A stretch of DNA of 64,000 bases from Nocardia sp. alder85J (GTDB taxonomy: Bacteria; Actinomycetota; Actinomycetes; Mycobacteriales; Mycobacteriaceae): positions 310,001 to 374,000 of the forward strand of contig NZ_JAIUCZ020000005.1 in assembly GCF_020176955.2 (NCBI RefSeq), read 5' to 3'. Below, piece after piece: positions 50,535-59,144 of the stretch; positions within the stretch are counted from its first letter, which is position 1, and each line of letters begins with the position of its first letter. A program made the translations under genes and the position numbers. The notes under the pieces were generated by a model, which saw only the letters and a list, made by a program, of their open reading frames with translations, did no database searches and was not told the DNA's origin.

Positions 50535-52745
50535 CAGCCGCCGTACGATCTTCTTGACGAAGCGTATCACCACCGGTTACAAATATATTCCCACTGGTCC
50601 AGACCCTTCGGACCGGCCCGCGAGAAGTGTATTGATTTGGCTACCGATGTGATCGACGTGACCGTAGAACTGGCCGTCACGCGTAATACCGTATGGGAAT
50701 TGCTCACCGATGCGCAGACCTATTCACGTATTTTCACCGGCATCGGCGCATGCGATCGGCTCGAGACGATCGGCGGACACCCGCTCTGGCAGGTCCGGGT
50801 CGGTAACACCGACGTCGGAATCAGCACATTTTCAGCCAACCTGGTGATCGGACTCGAGGGGCAGTTCTTCGAGGTGCACCATCCGGTCACCGGCAGCCTG
50901 GCCGCGGTCCGGCTGCGCGACGGCGAGAGCGGTCCGGACGGTCGCCGCGGCGGCACCCGGATCACCGTCACCTTCTTCGCCGCCGGCCGGGTGCATCCGG
51001 TCGCGGCGGCCGCGACCAATGCCGACATCGCGAACTGGGCGGTGGCCGGATTGCGCCGCCTGTCCGATGTGGTACTCGGCGCCCCGACGGCCGCGGTCGT
51101 CAACGGCGAGGACACCCCGCTGCGGCAGCGGGCGGAGGTGGCACGCCGGATGATCGGCACCGGCGTGGTCCGCGTGGCCGGTCCGCTGCGCAGCACCCGG
51201 CAGCTGAGCGGCCTGGCCCGCTGGGGCTTCAACCTGGCCGGCGGCTACGCGGCCGGTGCGGGCCTGACCCCGCAACGCGCGGCGATCGTCGACGAGCGGG
51301 GCCCGCGCAGCTTCAGCGACCTGCACGAGCGCAGCACCGCCCTGGCCGGCGCACTGGCCGGACTGGGCCTCGGCTTCGGCGACGCCATCGGCCTGCTGTC
51401 GCACAATCACGCCGGCATGGTCGAAACCATGGTCGCGGCAGGCAAACTCGGCGTGGACGTGATCCTGCTCAACGCCGGGCTGGCGGCCCGCCGGATCGAG
51501 GACATCGTGCAGCAGCATCGACTGCGGCACCTGTTCGTCGACGGCGACCTGGACGAGCTGGTCCGCTATCTGCACTCGGACATCCAGCGGTTCAGCACCG
51601 ACGGCCGGTCGCCGGTCCCCGGCCGCACCACCCTGGACGAGCTGATCGCCGGCGCACCGCGCGGCTTCCGGCGGCCGGGCCGGCCCGGCAAGCTGGTCGT
51701 GCTGACCTCCGGGACCTCGGGCAGCCCCAAGGGCGCCCGCCGCCCGGAACCCAAGGGCTTCGCGACCGTGGCGGCCCTGCTGTCGCGCATCCCGTTGCAG
51801 ATGCACGAGACCATGCTGATCCCGGCGCCGCTGTTCCACACCTGGGGGCTGGCGGCGCTGCAGTTGAGCACCGCGCTGCGGGCGACGGTGGTGCTGCCGC
51901 GGCAGTTCGACGCCGAGGACACCCTGCGCCTGATCACCGAGCACGCGATCACCACGCTGATCCTGGTACCGACGATGGTGCAGCGCATCCTCGATCTGCC
52001 GATCTCGGTGCGGGCCCGCTACGACACCTCCAGCCTGCGCGTCGCCGCCAGCTGCGGGGCGCCGCTGTCGGGGGCGGCGGTGCTGCGGTTCATGGACACC
52101 TACGGCGACATCCTCTACAACGTGTACGGCTCCACCGAGGTGTCGTGGGCGACGGTCGCGACGCCGTCGGATCTGCGCACCGCGCCGCTGACCGCCGGGC
52201 GGCCGCCGCTGGGCACCCGGGTCGCGGTGCTCGGGCCCGACCACATCACCCTCCCGATCGGCGCGACCGGGCGGATCTACGTCGGCAACCACATGTTGTT
52301 CGACGGTTACGTGAACTCGACGCCGCCGGAGGAGGCCGACGGCATGCTCGACACCGGCGATCTGGGCTACATCGATGCCGACGGCCGGCTGTTCATCGCC
52401 GGGCGCGACGACGAGATGATCATCTCCGGCGGCGAGAACGTCTTCCCCCGCCCGGTGGAGGAAGCGCTGTCGTATCTGCCGCAGGTCACCGACGTCGCGG
52501 TGGTGGGAGTGCCGGATCGCGAATTCGGCCAGCGACTGGCGGCTTTCGTGGTCAAGCGGGACGGCTTCGGGCTCGATCCGGACATGATCCGCACCTATGT
52601 GCGGCATCGGCTCGGGCGCTTCTCCGTCCCCCGCGATGTCACCTTCCTGTCGTCGCTGCCGCGCGGCGAGACCGGCAAGGTGCTCAAACGACTGCTGGTC
52701 GGCGTGCCCTCGACCGACACGGTGCTGAACGAATCCGCTTTCTGA
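50529..52745 (+). CDS. SRPBCC domain fused to AMP-dependent acyl-CoA synthetase
   Basis: A 738-residue fusion. Residues about 35-190 form a START/SRPBCC-type lipid-binding domain (DVTVELAVTRNTVWELLTD). Residues about 225-735 are a fatty-acyl-CoA ligase: AMP/ATP motif VVLTSGTSGSPKG, YGSTEVSW, TGDLGYIDADGRLFIAGR, and the C-terminal catalytic Lys in GETGKVLKR. The combination suggests an enzyme that captures a hydrophobic acid and activates it as the acyl-AMP/CoA. No Shine-Dalgarno sequence precedes GTG 50529, so the start is uncertain by some codons. A PucR regulator gene follows after 150 nt. Confidence 0.85.
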   Translation: MTQPPYDLLDEAYHHRLQIYSHWSRPFGPAREKCIDLATDVIDVTVELAVTRNTVWELLTDAQTYSRIFTGIGACDRLETIGGHPLWQVRVGNTDVGISTFSANLVIGLEGQFFEVHHPVTGSLAAVRLRDGESGPDGRRGGTRITVTFFAAGRVHPVAAAATNADIANWAVAGLRRLSDVVLGAPTAAVVNGEDTPLRQRAEVARRMIGTGVVRVAGPLRSTRQLSGLARWGFNLAGGYAAGAGLTPQRAAIVDERGPRSFSDLHERSTALAGALAGLGLGFGDAIGLLSHNHAGMVETMVAAGKLGVDVILLNAGLAARRIEDIVQQHRLRHLFVDGDLDELVRYLHSDIQRFSTDGRSPVPGRTTLDELIAGAPRGFRRPGRPGKLVVLTSGTSGSPKGARRPEPKGFATVAALLSRIPLQMHETMLIPAPLFHTWGLAALQLSTALRATVVLPRQFDAEDTLRLITEHAITTLILVPTMVQRILDLPISVRARYDTSSLRVAASCGAPLSGAAVLRFMDTYGDILYNVYGSTEVSWATVATPSDLRTAPLTAGRPPLGTRVAVLGPDHITLPIGATGRIYVGNHMLFDGYVNSTPPEEADGMLDTGDLGYIDADGRLFIAGRDDEMIISGGENVFPRPVEEALSYLPQVTDVAVVGVPDREFGQRLAAFVVKRDGFGLDPDMIRTYVRHRLGRFSVPRDVTFLSSLPRGETGKVLKRLLVGVPSTDTVLNESAF

Positions 52746-52809
52746 CCGCCCGCCGGATGTTGTGATCGATCACGATCGGCACCCGGGGGGTTTTCGCGAA
52801 GTATCACTA

Positions 52810-52841
52810 TTCGAGACAAAGTCACCCCCGTGGGTCTCGAA
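52810..52841. promoter_or_regulatory. inverted repeat TTCGAGAC-N16-GTCTCGAA before the PucR gene
   Basis: Perfect 8-bp arms lie 55-86 nt upstream of the PucR start. The 32-nt span fits two half-sites for a dimer on neighbouring turns; autoregulation by PucR is a reasonable guess. Confidence 0.5.
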
Positions 52842-52895
52842 ACGGTTACGTTGATCCCGCAGTGCCGTAACGGGGGTGGAAGGAAGTCGTCACCG

Positions 52896-54167
52896 ATGTC
52901 TGTCCACACTCCAGACCGACCGGGCCTCACCGTCTCCGGGCGTCCGATGTCCTCGCCGCTGAAAGATGTCTGGGCGCTGTCGAGACAGATGGTCGGGCAC
53001 TTCGTGGAGAACGTCGCGCCCTGCGGCACGCTGCCCGGCGACGCCATCTACGGCGACGTCACCACCATCACCCGGATCTGCCTCGAGCTGGCCATCAGCA
53101 TGCTCGACGGCAACGACATCCAGGAGAAGACCGATCGGCTGAAAGACGCTGCGGCGCAATGGGCTCGCGAGGGCGTCCCGATCGACACCATCCACCACGC
53201 CATCCACGAGGGCTTCAAGATCGGCTTCGATCTGGTGGTCGCGGGGGCCGGTAACAAGCATCGCGCGGTGGACAGCGGCGACAGCGAGGCACTGCTCACC
53301 GTCCCGCTGACCGACTACCAGAGCCTGGTCGAGGGTGCGAAGATGGTGGTCGAACTGCTCGACACCATGACCACCGCGGTGTCCATGGCCTATGTGCGGG
53401 AACTGCGCGCGGTGGTCTCCGAACATCACACCGCGGTGCACACGCTGACCAGCGCATTACTCGGCGGGCATCCCACCTCCACCATGGCCCGCGAGTGCGG
53501 CATCGAGATCGCCGACCGCTATCGCGTTCTGGCACTGTCGATTCCACCGCACCCGGAGGAATCCAACCCGATGCTGGACGCCAAGGTGGTGGCCCGGCGC
53601 AAGCTGCGCCGGGTGCAGGCGGAGATCGCCACCCGCTGCGGGGAGACCGCGCTGTCACTGCTGTCGGTCGACGGCGGCACGCTGCTGATCCCGGCCGACG
53701 GGTGTGACGACACCGAACTGGACGAGCTGATCGGCCGGCTGTCGCGCGCGGCGCGGGTGCCGATCACGGCCACCGTCGTGACGACCGCCGCGGAGTCGGT
53801 GCCCACCGCCGCCGATCAGGCCCACCAACTGCTGGACATGGTGGCCCGGCTGCATTCGGTGCCGGCGCTGTACCGCTTCGACGATCTGGCCCTGGAGTAC
53901 CAGCTGACCCGGCCGGGGCCCGGCCGCGAATACCTCGGCTCGCTGCTGGATCCGCTCGACGAGCATCCGGAACTGCTGGACACCTTGCAGACCCACATCG
54001 CGCACAATCTGAACCGGCAGCGCACCGCGCGGCTGCTGCACGTGCACACCAACACCGTCGACTACCGGCTCAAGCGCATCGGCCAGCTGACCGGCTTCGA
54101 CCCCACCCAGGCCAGCGGATTGTGGTATCTCCGTTCGGCTCTGGTGGCCCGGACCTACCGGGGCTGA
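52896..54167 (+). CDS. PucR-type helix-turn-helix regulator
   Basis: A 423-residue protein. The N-terminal half is helical (RsbRD-like segment with LSRQMVGHFVENVAP and a sensor-like middle); a GGDEF-related degenerate domain covers about 200-330; the C-terminus carries the PucR HTH (LQTHIAHNLNRQRTARLLHVHTNTVDYRLKRI). Such proteins activate nearby catabolic genes. It stands directly downstream of the SRPBCC-ligase gene and probably controls it. AAGGAAG precedes ATG 52896. A 21-bp terminator stem follows. Confidence 0.88.
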   Translation: MSVHTPDRPGLTVSGRPMSSPLKDVWALSRQMVGHFVENVAPCGTLPGDAIYGDVTTITRICLELAISMLDGNDIQEKTDRLKDAAAQWAREGVPIDTIHHAIHEGFKIGFDLVVAGAGNKHRAVDSGDSEALLTVPLTDYQSLVEGAKMVVELLDTMTTAVSMAYVRELRAVVSEHHTAVHTLTSALLGGHPTSTMARECGIEIADRYRVLALSIPPHPEESNPMLDAKVVARRKLRRVQAEIATRCGETALSLLSVDGGTLLIPADGCDDTELDELIGRLSRAARVPITATVVTTAAESVPTAADQAHQLLDMVARLHSVPALYRFDDLALEYQLTRPGPGREYLGSLLDPLDEHPELLDTLQTHIAHNLNRQRTARLLHVHTNTVDYRLKRIGQLTGFDPTQASGLWYLRSALVARTYRG

Positions 54168-54172
54168 GCAGG

Positions 54173-54217
54173 GATCGCGACGGCCCGCCGGGGTGACCCC
54201 GGCGGGCCGTCGCGATC
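54173..54217 (+). terminator. very strong hairpin after the PucR gene
   Basis: A perfect 21-bp stem (54173-54193 with 54197-54217) with loop TGA begins 6 nt after the stop codon. It would also stop transcription arriving on the other strand. Confidence 0.9.
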
Positions 54218-54342
54218 GGACGTGCCACAGCGGGAGGACCACCGCGCGATCGTCGCGTGCCACGGCGAAATCCGGTGAGGCGACGGCGAAATCGGCTCAG
54301 GCCACGCGGGCAGCGGCGAAATCGACGCGGGCCGCGCCGAGA

Positions 54343-54597
54343 TCAGTACAGGCGACCCGAATCCGGCCGCACCCGGCCCGATTCCACGAGCACCCGGAAC
54401 GCCGCCTCCTTGCGCGGACAGTCGTCGCGACTGCACCCGCGGTGGCGCTGCATCGCCCGGTGCGCCTCGCTGACCGTGAACACATGTTCCGGCGCCGTGT
54501 GCGCCCCCGCCGGGGGTTTGAAGCTCAGCCACACCGCGGAGGCGCACAACACCATCAACCCACCGAAAACCACCAACACCATCTGCATCCCGGGCAT
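54343..54597 (-). CDS. small membrane protein with Cys-containing tail
   Basis: An 84-residue protein: one membrane helix (residues 5-27, MVLVVFGGLMVLCASAVWL) and a cytoplasmic tail HVFTVSEAHRAMQRHRGC then DDCPRKEAAFRVLVESGR, a segment recurring in small Nocardia proteins. The ATG lies one base after the TGA of the upstream gene (TGAGATG), so the two are coupled. Function unknown. Confidence 0.65.
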   Translation of the reverse strand: MPGMQMVLVVFGGLMVLCASAVWLSFKPPAGAHTAPEHVFTVSEAHRAMQRHRGCSRDDCPRKEAAFRVLVESGRVRPDSGRLY

Positions 54598-54598
54598 C

Positions 54599-54787
54599 TC
54601 AATCGTCGTCCAACCCGGCCGACAGGTAGGCCACCGCCGCCAGCCACTGCCCACAACCGGGCGAGTGCTCGATCCCGAGGATGCTGCGGGCGTCCGGCTC
54701 GGTGAGGTGCCCGGTGATCTCACCACATGCCCACCTGTTGCCGCCGGAACGGCAAGCTGCCCAAGGCATTTGCGTGGTAGTCGTCAT
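54599..54787 (-). CDS. 62-residue Cys-containing small protein
   Basis: Starts MTTTTQMPWAACRSGGNRW and ends GLDDD. It has three cysteines (WAACR, WACGE, GCGQ) and a helix around LTEPDARSILGI. No signal peptide. It is first of a coupled pair reading away from the XRE regulator gene across a 168-nt region full of palindromes, so it may be under that regulator. I do not recognise the family. Confidence 0.6.
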   Translation of the reverse strand: MTTTTQMPWAACRSGGNRWACGEITGHLTEPDARSILGIEHSPGCGQWLAAVAYLSAGLDDD

Positions 54788-54955
54788 AGGACATTCGCCT
54801 TCGCACGGAAGCGTATCGCAGCGTGATCATGATCAGCCCGATACCGAAACTATGATACTGTGAACATGATAGATCCTAGCGTGATTATCACGTTTGCGTA
54901 AGAGGTTGGGACGAAAGGGATTCCAGCAACCGCAAGGCACCGATACCCTGGTCGC
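54788..54955. promoter_or_regulatory. divergent control region with palindromes (XRE / small pair)
   Basis: It is AT-rich. CGTGAT-T-ATCACG at 54880-54892 is a perfect 13-nt palindrome; TGATCATGATCA at 54824-54835 is a perfect 12-nt palindrome; related GTGATnAT half-sites recur. On the + strand TTCCAG (54921-54926), 17 nt, TACCCT (54944-54949), then 6 nt to ATG 54956 form a good promoter for a leaderless XRE mRNA. Confidence 0.6.
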
Positions 54956-55858
54956 ATGAGTACGCGATTGCGGACGGCACGAAAGCTGTTGCTGGGACGC
55001 GAGATCGAGCACATGATCAACACGGCGGGCGTCAGCCAGACCGAGGCTGCCAAAATCATCGAGACCAGCCAGAGTCGTATCGCCATGCTTGTCAACGGTT
55101 CGAGCTCGATCACCATCGGCGACCTGGAGCGGCTGGCGGCCAAGCTCGGTTACACCGATCCGGGATACCTCGATGCCCTGCGGGAGTTACGGCGCGACAA
55201 CCACAAGCGCGGCTTCTGGAACACCGGGTACCGCCGCGCCTATCACGAGGATCTGCGCCTGCTGGTCGATCTGGAGGCGCACGCCGGCCGGCTGCGCGTC
55301 GCCGAGGCCGAGATCATGCCCGGACTCGTCCAGTGCGAGTCCTACATCCGCGCGCTGCACGAACCCGACCGGTACCTGCCGGACGACGCCGCCGGGGTCA
55401 CCGTCGACGATTCGGTGGAGGCGCGGCTGGCCCGGCAGGCGATCCTGCTCGGGACCAACCCGCCCGCCTTCCACGCGGTGCTGTCGGAGTCGTGCCTGCG
55501 CCGCGAATACGGTGGCCGCGGCGTCATGGTCGAGCAGCTGCACCACCTCGCCGACCTGTCCCGGCGGCCCAACATCCTGATCCAGGTGCTGCCGTTCACC
55601 GCCGCCACCCGCGGCGCCGGCATGGAGGACCGGTTCACCCTGGTGCGGGTGCCGTCCCCGGGCGCGGCCGGTGATCTGGACATCGCGGTGGTGGAGAGTC
55701 AGGGCGACATCCGATACATCGACGACAAGGCCGCGGTCTCCAGCCGGGAGACGGTCTGGGCGCGATTATCGGCCGCGGCGCTCGGCGCCGAGGACTCCCG
55801 GCAGTTCATGGACCATGTCGCGCGCTCGTTCCGGCGCAAGACGTTCAGCAACCCCTGA
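54956..55858 (+). CDS. XRE-family regulator with DUF5753
   Basis: A 300-residue protein. The HTH covers residues 12-70 (GVSQTEAAKIIETSQSRIAML), followed by the DUF5753 ligand-like domain (RRAYHEDLRLLVDLE, MPGLVQCESYIRAL, LIQVLPF, VVESQGD). This architecture is abundant in actinobacteria, nearly always beside a DUF397 gene. Here DUF397 follows after one methyltransferase gene. It has no ribosome-binding site and probably a leaderless start at ATG 54956. The pairing recalls a regulator with a small partner protein (BldB/WhiJ-like systems). Confidence 0.88.
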   Translation: MSTRLRTARKLLLGREIEHMINTAGVSQTEAAKIIETSQSRIAMLVNGSSSITIGDLERLAAKLGYTDPGYLDALRELRRDNHKRGFWNTGYRRAYHEDLRLLVDLEAHAGRLRVAEAEIMPGLVQCESYIRALHEPDRYLPDDAAGVTVDDSVEARLARQAILLGTNPPAFHAVLSESCLRREYGGRGVMVEQLHHLADLSRRPNILIQVLPFTAATRGAGMEDRFTLVRVPSPGAAGDLDIAVVESQGDIRYIDDKAAVSSRETVWARLSAAALGAEDSRQFMDHVARSFRRKTFSNP

Positions 55859-55923
55859 ACCGGGGCATACACAACAGGGCTATATCCACAAACAAGGGCA
55901 CAACTACAAAAGGAGCAACGGGC

Positions 55924-56754
55924 ATGAGTGACGACGCGTTCGAGTCACAGTCCCGGGAGATCGACGCGAGCCGCCCCTCGGCGGCTCGGCTCTATCACTA
56001 CTACCTGTCGGGCGAGGCCGTCTTCGAGATCGACAGGATCTTCGCCGAGCGCTTGTTCGAGATCGCGCCGTACGCCGACCTCTACGCGCACAACAACCGG
56101 AACTTCTTACGCCGTGCCGTGAAATACATGGTGGGGCAAGGAATCCGGCAGTTCCTCGATATCGGCTCCGGACTGCCGACGGTCGGCAACACGCACGAGG
56201 TCGCCCGCTCGCTGGCTCCCGATGCCCGGGTGGTCTACGTCGACAACGACCTGGAGGCGGTCAACCGCTCGCACGAATTGCTCAGCGAGCAGGGCGCTCT
56301 CGACACCACCGCGGTGTTCGACGCCGACCTGCGCCGGCCGGAGTCGGTCCTCGATCACCCGACCACCCTGGAGCTGCTCGATTTCGAGCAGCCGATCGGA
56401 CTGCTGATCGTCAGCGTGTGGCCGTTCGTGCCGGAGGAGTACCAGCCCCGCAAGGTGATGGCCACCCTCCGCGACCGGTTGCCCTCGGGTAGCTACGTCG
56501 CCATGACCCATGCCACGACCGACGGCCTCGACGAGGAGACGGTGGAGCGCGGCGAGGAGGTCACCGACCTGTACTCGAAGACCTCCGACCCGCTCACCTA
56601 TCGCAGCCGTGCCGAATTCGGCGCCCTGTTCGACGGTTTCGATTTCGTCGAACCGGGAATGGTGTATGCACCGGCATGGCGTCCGGAGGGCCCCGTCGAC
56701 ACCGACGATGCCTCCTATCTGTCCAATCTCGCAGCGGTCGGCTACAAGCCATAA
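55924..56754 (+). CDS. SAM-dependent methyltransferase, DUF574 family, copy 2
   Basis: A 276-residue protein with SRPSAARLYHYYLSGEAVFE, the SAM loop FLDIGSGLPTVGNTHE and VVYVDNDLEAV. A paralogue of the 47977 gene but clearly divergent (N-terminus without the usual HLLGG). AAAAGGAG precedes the ATG. It lies 65 nt after the XRE gene and 64 nt before DUF397, so the three form one operon. The methyl acceptor is unknown. Confidence 0.88.
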   Translation: MSDDAFESQSREIDASRPSAARLYHYYLSGEAVFEIDRIFAERLFEIAPYADLYAHNNRNFLRRAVKYMVGQGIRQFLDIGSGLPTVGNTHEVARSLAPDARVVYVDNDLEAVNRSHELLSEQGALDTTAVFDADLRRPESVLDHPTTLELLDFEQPIGLLIVSVWPFVPEEYQPRKVMATLRDRLPSGSYVAMTHATTDGLDEETVERGEEVTDLYSKTSDPLTYRSRAEFGALFDGFDFVEPGMVYAPAWRPEGPVDTDDASYLSNLAAVGYKP

Positions 56755-56818
56755 CCCTCGGGACGATTCGTCCGGCCGACTGTGCGCCGGATCTTTTACA
56801 CCGTAGAAAGGGCAAATC

Positions 56819-57208
56819 ATGACGCTTCTACCTGCCTTCACGGCGGGCGAGTTCCACAAGGCCGCGGCCAGCTCGCCCAATCAGAACTGCGTGCGGGTGG
56901 CCCGCAAGCAGGGCTGGACAGCGGTCTGGGACGACAAGCTCGCCGGCGCGGGAACCACGGCTGCCACCGTGTTGCCCGCCGAGGAGCTGTTGCTGCTGAC
57001 CGATGCGGAGTTCGACGCCTACCAGTCGGGTGTGCGCTCCGGGAGCACCGAGCAGCAGGCGCTGACGGTGACCCCACGTGGTGACGGCGACTATGTGTTC
57101 CGCGCCGCCACCACGCAGCCCGTGGCCGAGGTCCAACTCGTTTTCGATGCCGACGAACTCGACGCGTTCCTCGACGGGGTGCGCAACGGCGAATTCGACC
57201 TCGCCTGA
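56819..57208 (+). CDS. DUF397 domain protein
   Basis: A 129-residue protein. The front half matches DUF397 (FHKAAASSPNQNCVRVA ... AVWDDKL), the short partner of XRE/DUF5753 regulators. The second half (about 65-129) repeats a different, acidic helix-forming pattern (LTDAEFDAY, FDADELDAFLDGV), making the protein about twice the usual 60-70 residues. AGAAAGGG precedes the ATG. Third gene of the operon; a hairpin follows. Confidence 0.82.
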   Translation: MTLLPAFTAGEFHKAAASSPNQNCVRVARKQGWTAVWDDKLAGAGTTAATVLPAEELLLLTDAEFDAYQSGVRSGSTEQQALTVTPRGDGDYVFRAATTQPVAEVQLVFDADELDAFLDGVRNGEFDLA

Positions 57209-57284
57209 CCACTTGACCGATCAGGTCGCGACCGGAAACGGTCGAGGCACCTGTGTGTTCCCGCCACCCTGCGGGCTCACGCAT

Positions 57285-57316
57285 CGACCCGCGCTCGCTG
57301 CCACGAGCGCGGGTCG
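57285..57316 (+). terminator. hairpin after DUF397
   Basis: CGACCCGCGCTCG (57285-57297) and CGAGCGCGGGTCG (57304-57316) form a perfect 13-bp stem with a 6-nt loop, 76 nt after the stop codon. It ends the XRE-methyltransferase-DUF397 operon. Confidence 0.7.
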
Positions 57317-57472
57317 GTGTCCTCGCCATCGTCGGCCCGACGAATCCCCCTGCGCGCCAACCACTGTACCCACGCGCGCCCCGTGGTAGGCGGAATCTTG
57401 TGCAACTCACGGCATCCGGCGCGCATCTTCGCGTTTCCCACAGTCCCCGGGCCGGGCGATCCGTTCGACGAC

Positions 57473-57934
57473 TCAGCCCCGCAGCCGGCAGGCCAGCACG
57501 TCCCGGGCCTCGCCGGGCCCGAAGTACTGCTCGTCGTGGGAGACGAATTCGAACCCGATCTGCTTGAACAGGTTATAGGCCGTGAGATTGTCCGGCGCCA
57601 CCGTCAGGCACACCGCATCCGAGCCCGAGGCCTCGAACCGGCGCAGCGTCCGGTCCAGTAGTGCGCGGCCGTAGCCGCGGCTCTGGAACACACACGACAC
57701 CCCGAAGCTCAACAGCCACACCTGCCGGCCCCGGACCTGGCCGATCGTGTAGCCGACCACCGCCCCGCCCAGATCGGCCACCATGAATCCCGCCGGATCC
57801 ACCGCGAACATCTGCCGCAGGTGCTGATACTGATACGGCTGCTCGAAGACCTCGGCCTCGATGGCGGCGATGCCGTCGAGATCCGTCAGTGTGGCCTGCC
57901 GGTACGCCGGTTGCGGCACCGCAGCGATCCCCAT
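57473..57934 (-). CDS. GNAT-family N-acetyltransferase
   Basis: A 153-residue GNAT protein: acetyl-CoA loop near QSRGYGRALLDRTL (residues 85-98), preceded by VWLLSFGVS and followed by LTVAPDNLTAYNLFKQIGFE, the classic C-terminal pattern (RimI-like). GGGGAGG lies 6 nt before ATG 57934; the open frame upstream is not protein-like. The substrate is unknown. Monocistronic. Confidence 0.88.
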   Translation of the reverse strand: MGIAAVPQPAYRQATLTDLDGIAAIEAEVFEQPYQYQHLRQMFAVDPAGFMVADLGGAVVGYTIGQVRGRQVWLLSFGVSCVFQSRGYGRALLDRTLRRFEASGSDAVCLTVAPDNLTAYNLFKQIGFEFVSHDEQYFGPGEARDVLACRLRG

Positions 57935-58204
57935 GTCCGCCTCCCCTGACCCCGGAGCTCCGACCGGCCGACGTCCGTCCGGGCGATTCCCCCAGCCGGA
58001 CTGTCGAGTGTAAGCGGTTGTCTCGCTTGCGGTATGCAATTCTGTGTGCAGGGCGCGCCCGGTCGCCGGACCGGCACGGAACCGGCGGCCGGATGTACCC
58101 GTGGACTTGTGAGTGGTCACAGTCGACTCCGAAAATGCTGTGCCCCTAGGTTACTGCGCGCGGCCGGGTCCGGGCGGTGGTCTGCGCGATCACCGGCCGG
58201 GGAT

Positions 58205-59071
58205 TCAGCAGCCGACGTCCTCCGCCCACTGCTGCAACGCCGGGGCCAGCAACGGCCAGCGGACGAACAGGCCGCCGGTCCGCTGCCGTTCGGCCTGACG
58301 CTGCGACCATTCCCGGTCACCCCACGGCGGCTCGGCCAGGCGCGCGGCCGGCAGCAGGCCCGCGACCGCCTCGGAGGTGGCGCGGGTGTGATGGGCGTCG
58401 CTGGCGCCGCTGCGGAACACCAAGGCGGGCACCGTGATACCGCCGACCGCCGGATCCGGCAGGCCGGGGATGGTGCGCTCCGGCTGCGGGCAGTAGGCCA
58501 TCATCCAGCGCTCCATGGTGGCGATGAACGCGGCCCGGTCCTGGTTCAGGATGCGCTCCCGGTTGGCGGGATTGCGCTCGATCGACTCGGCCCAGTCCGG
58601 CAGCGCGGCGACCGCGGCCATGCCGTCGACCCAGGCCGCCTTGATGTTCGGCGCGCAGTACACGTTGCCCAGCACCAGCTGCCCCATCACCCCGCCGCTG
58701 ATCCACCACAGCGCCAGCGCGCGGGCGACCTCGGGGTGGCGGGCGGCGGTCAGCAGCGCGATGCGCGAGCCCGCCGAACCGCCGGCCAGCACCGCCGGGG
58801 CCATGTCCAGCTCGGTCAGCAGGGCGGCGAGGGTGTCGGCGTGCAGATTCGACTCGCTGTCCCCCTCGAAGCACACATCGGATTCGCCGCAGTTGGGGCG
58901 ATCCCAGATCAGCACCCGGTTGTCGCCGGCCTTCGCCAGCTCCTCGGCCAGCTCCCGCAACCCGGGCGTCTCCTTGGGGAATCGGCCGCCGGGGGTGAGC
59001 ACCCAGGGCCGATCACCGTCCCCGATGAGTTCGTATCCGATCCGCAGCCCGTTGACAGTCGCCGTCGCCAT
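58205..59071 (-). CDS. alpha/beta-fold hydrolase
   Basis: A 288-residue protein with oxyanion region WVLTPGGR, the nucleophile elbow AGGSAGSRIAL (Ser flanked G-x-S-x-G) and a catalytic Asp near the segment RSGASDAHH. The C-terminal His is in a less clear position (SDAHHT is a candidate). Typical of the abhydrolase_1 family; substrate unknown. GGAGG sits 4 nt before ATG 59071. It ends the minus-strand pair with the M20 gene, 73 nt downstream of that gene's stop. Confidence 0.85.
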   Translation of the reverse strand: MATATVNGLRIGYELIGDGDRPWVLTPGGRFPKETPGLRELAEELAKAGDNRVLIWDRPNCGESDVCFEGDSESNLHADTLAALLTELDMAPAVLAGGSAGSRIALLTAARHPEVARALALWWISGGVMGQLVLGNVYCAPNIKAAWVDGMAAVAALPDWAESIERNPANRERILNQDRAAFIATMERWMMAYCPQPERTIPGLPDPAVGGITVPALVFRSGASDAHHTRATSEAVAGLLPAARLAEPPWGDREWSQRQAERQRTGGLFVRWPLLAPALQQWAEDVGC

Positions 59072-59144
59072 GGCCTCCAGTATTCGACACCGGCTATTTG
59101 TTAACAAGCCTTTACTTACATCGCAGGTATGGCACACATGGTCG

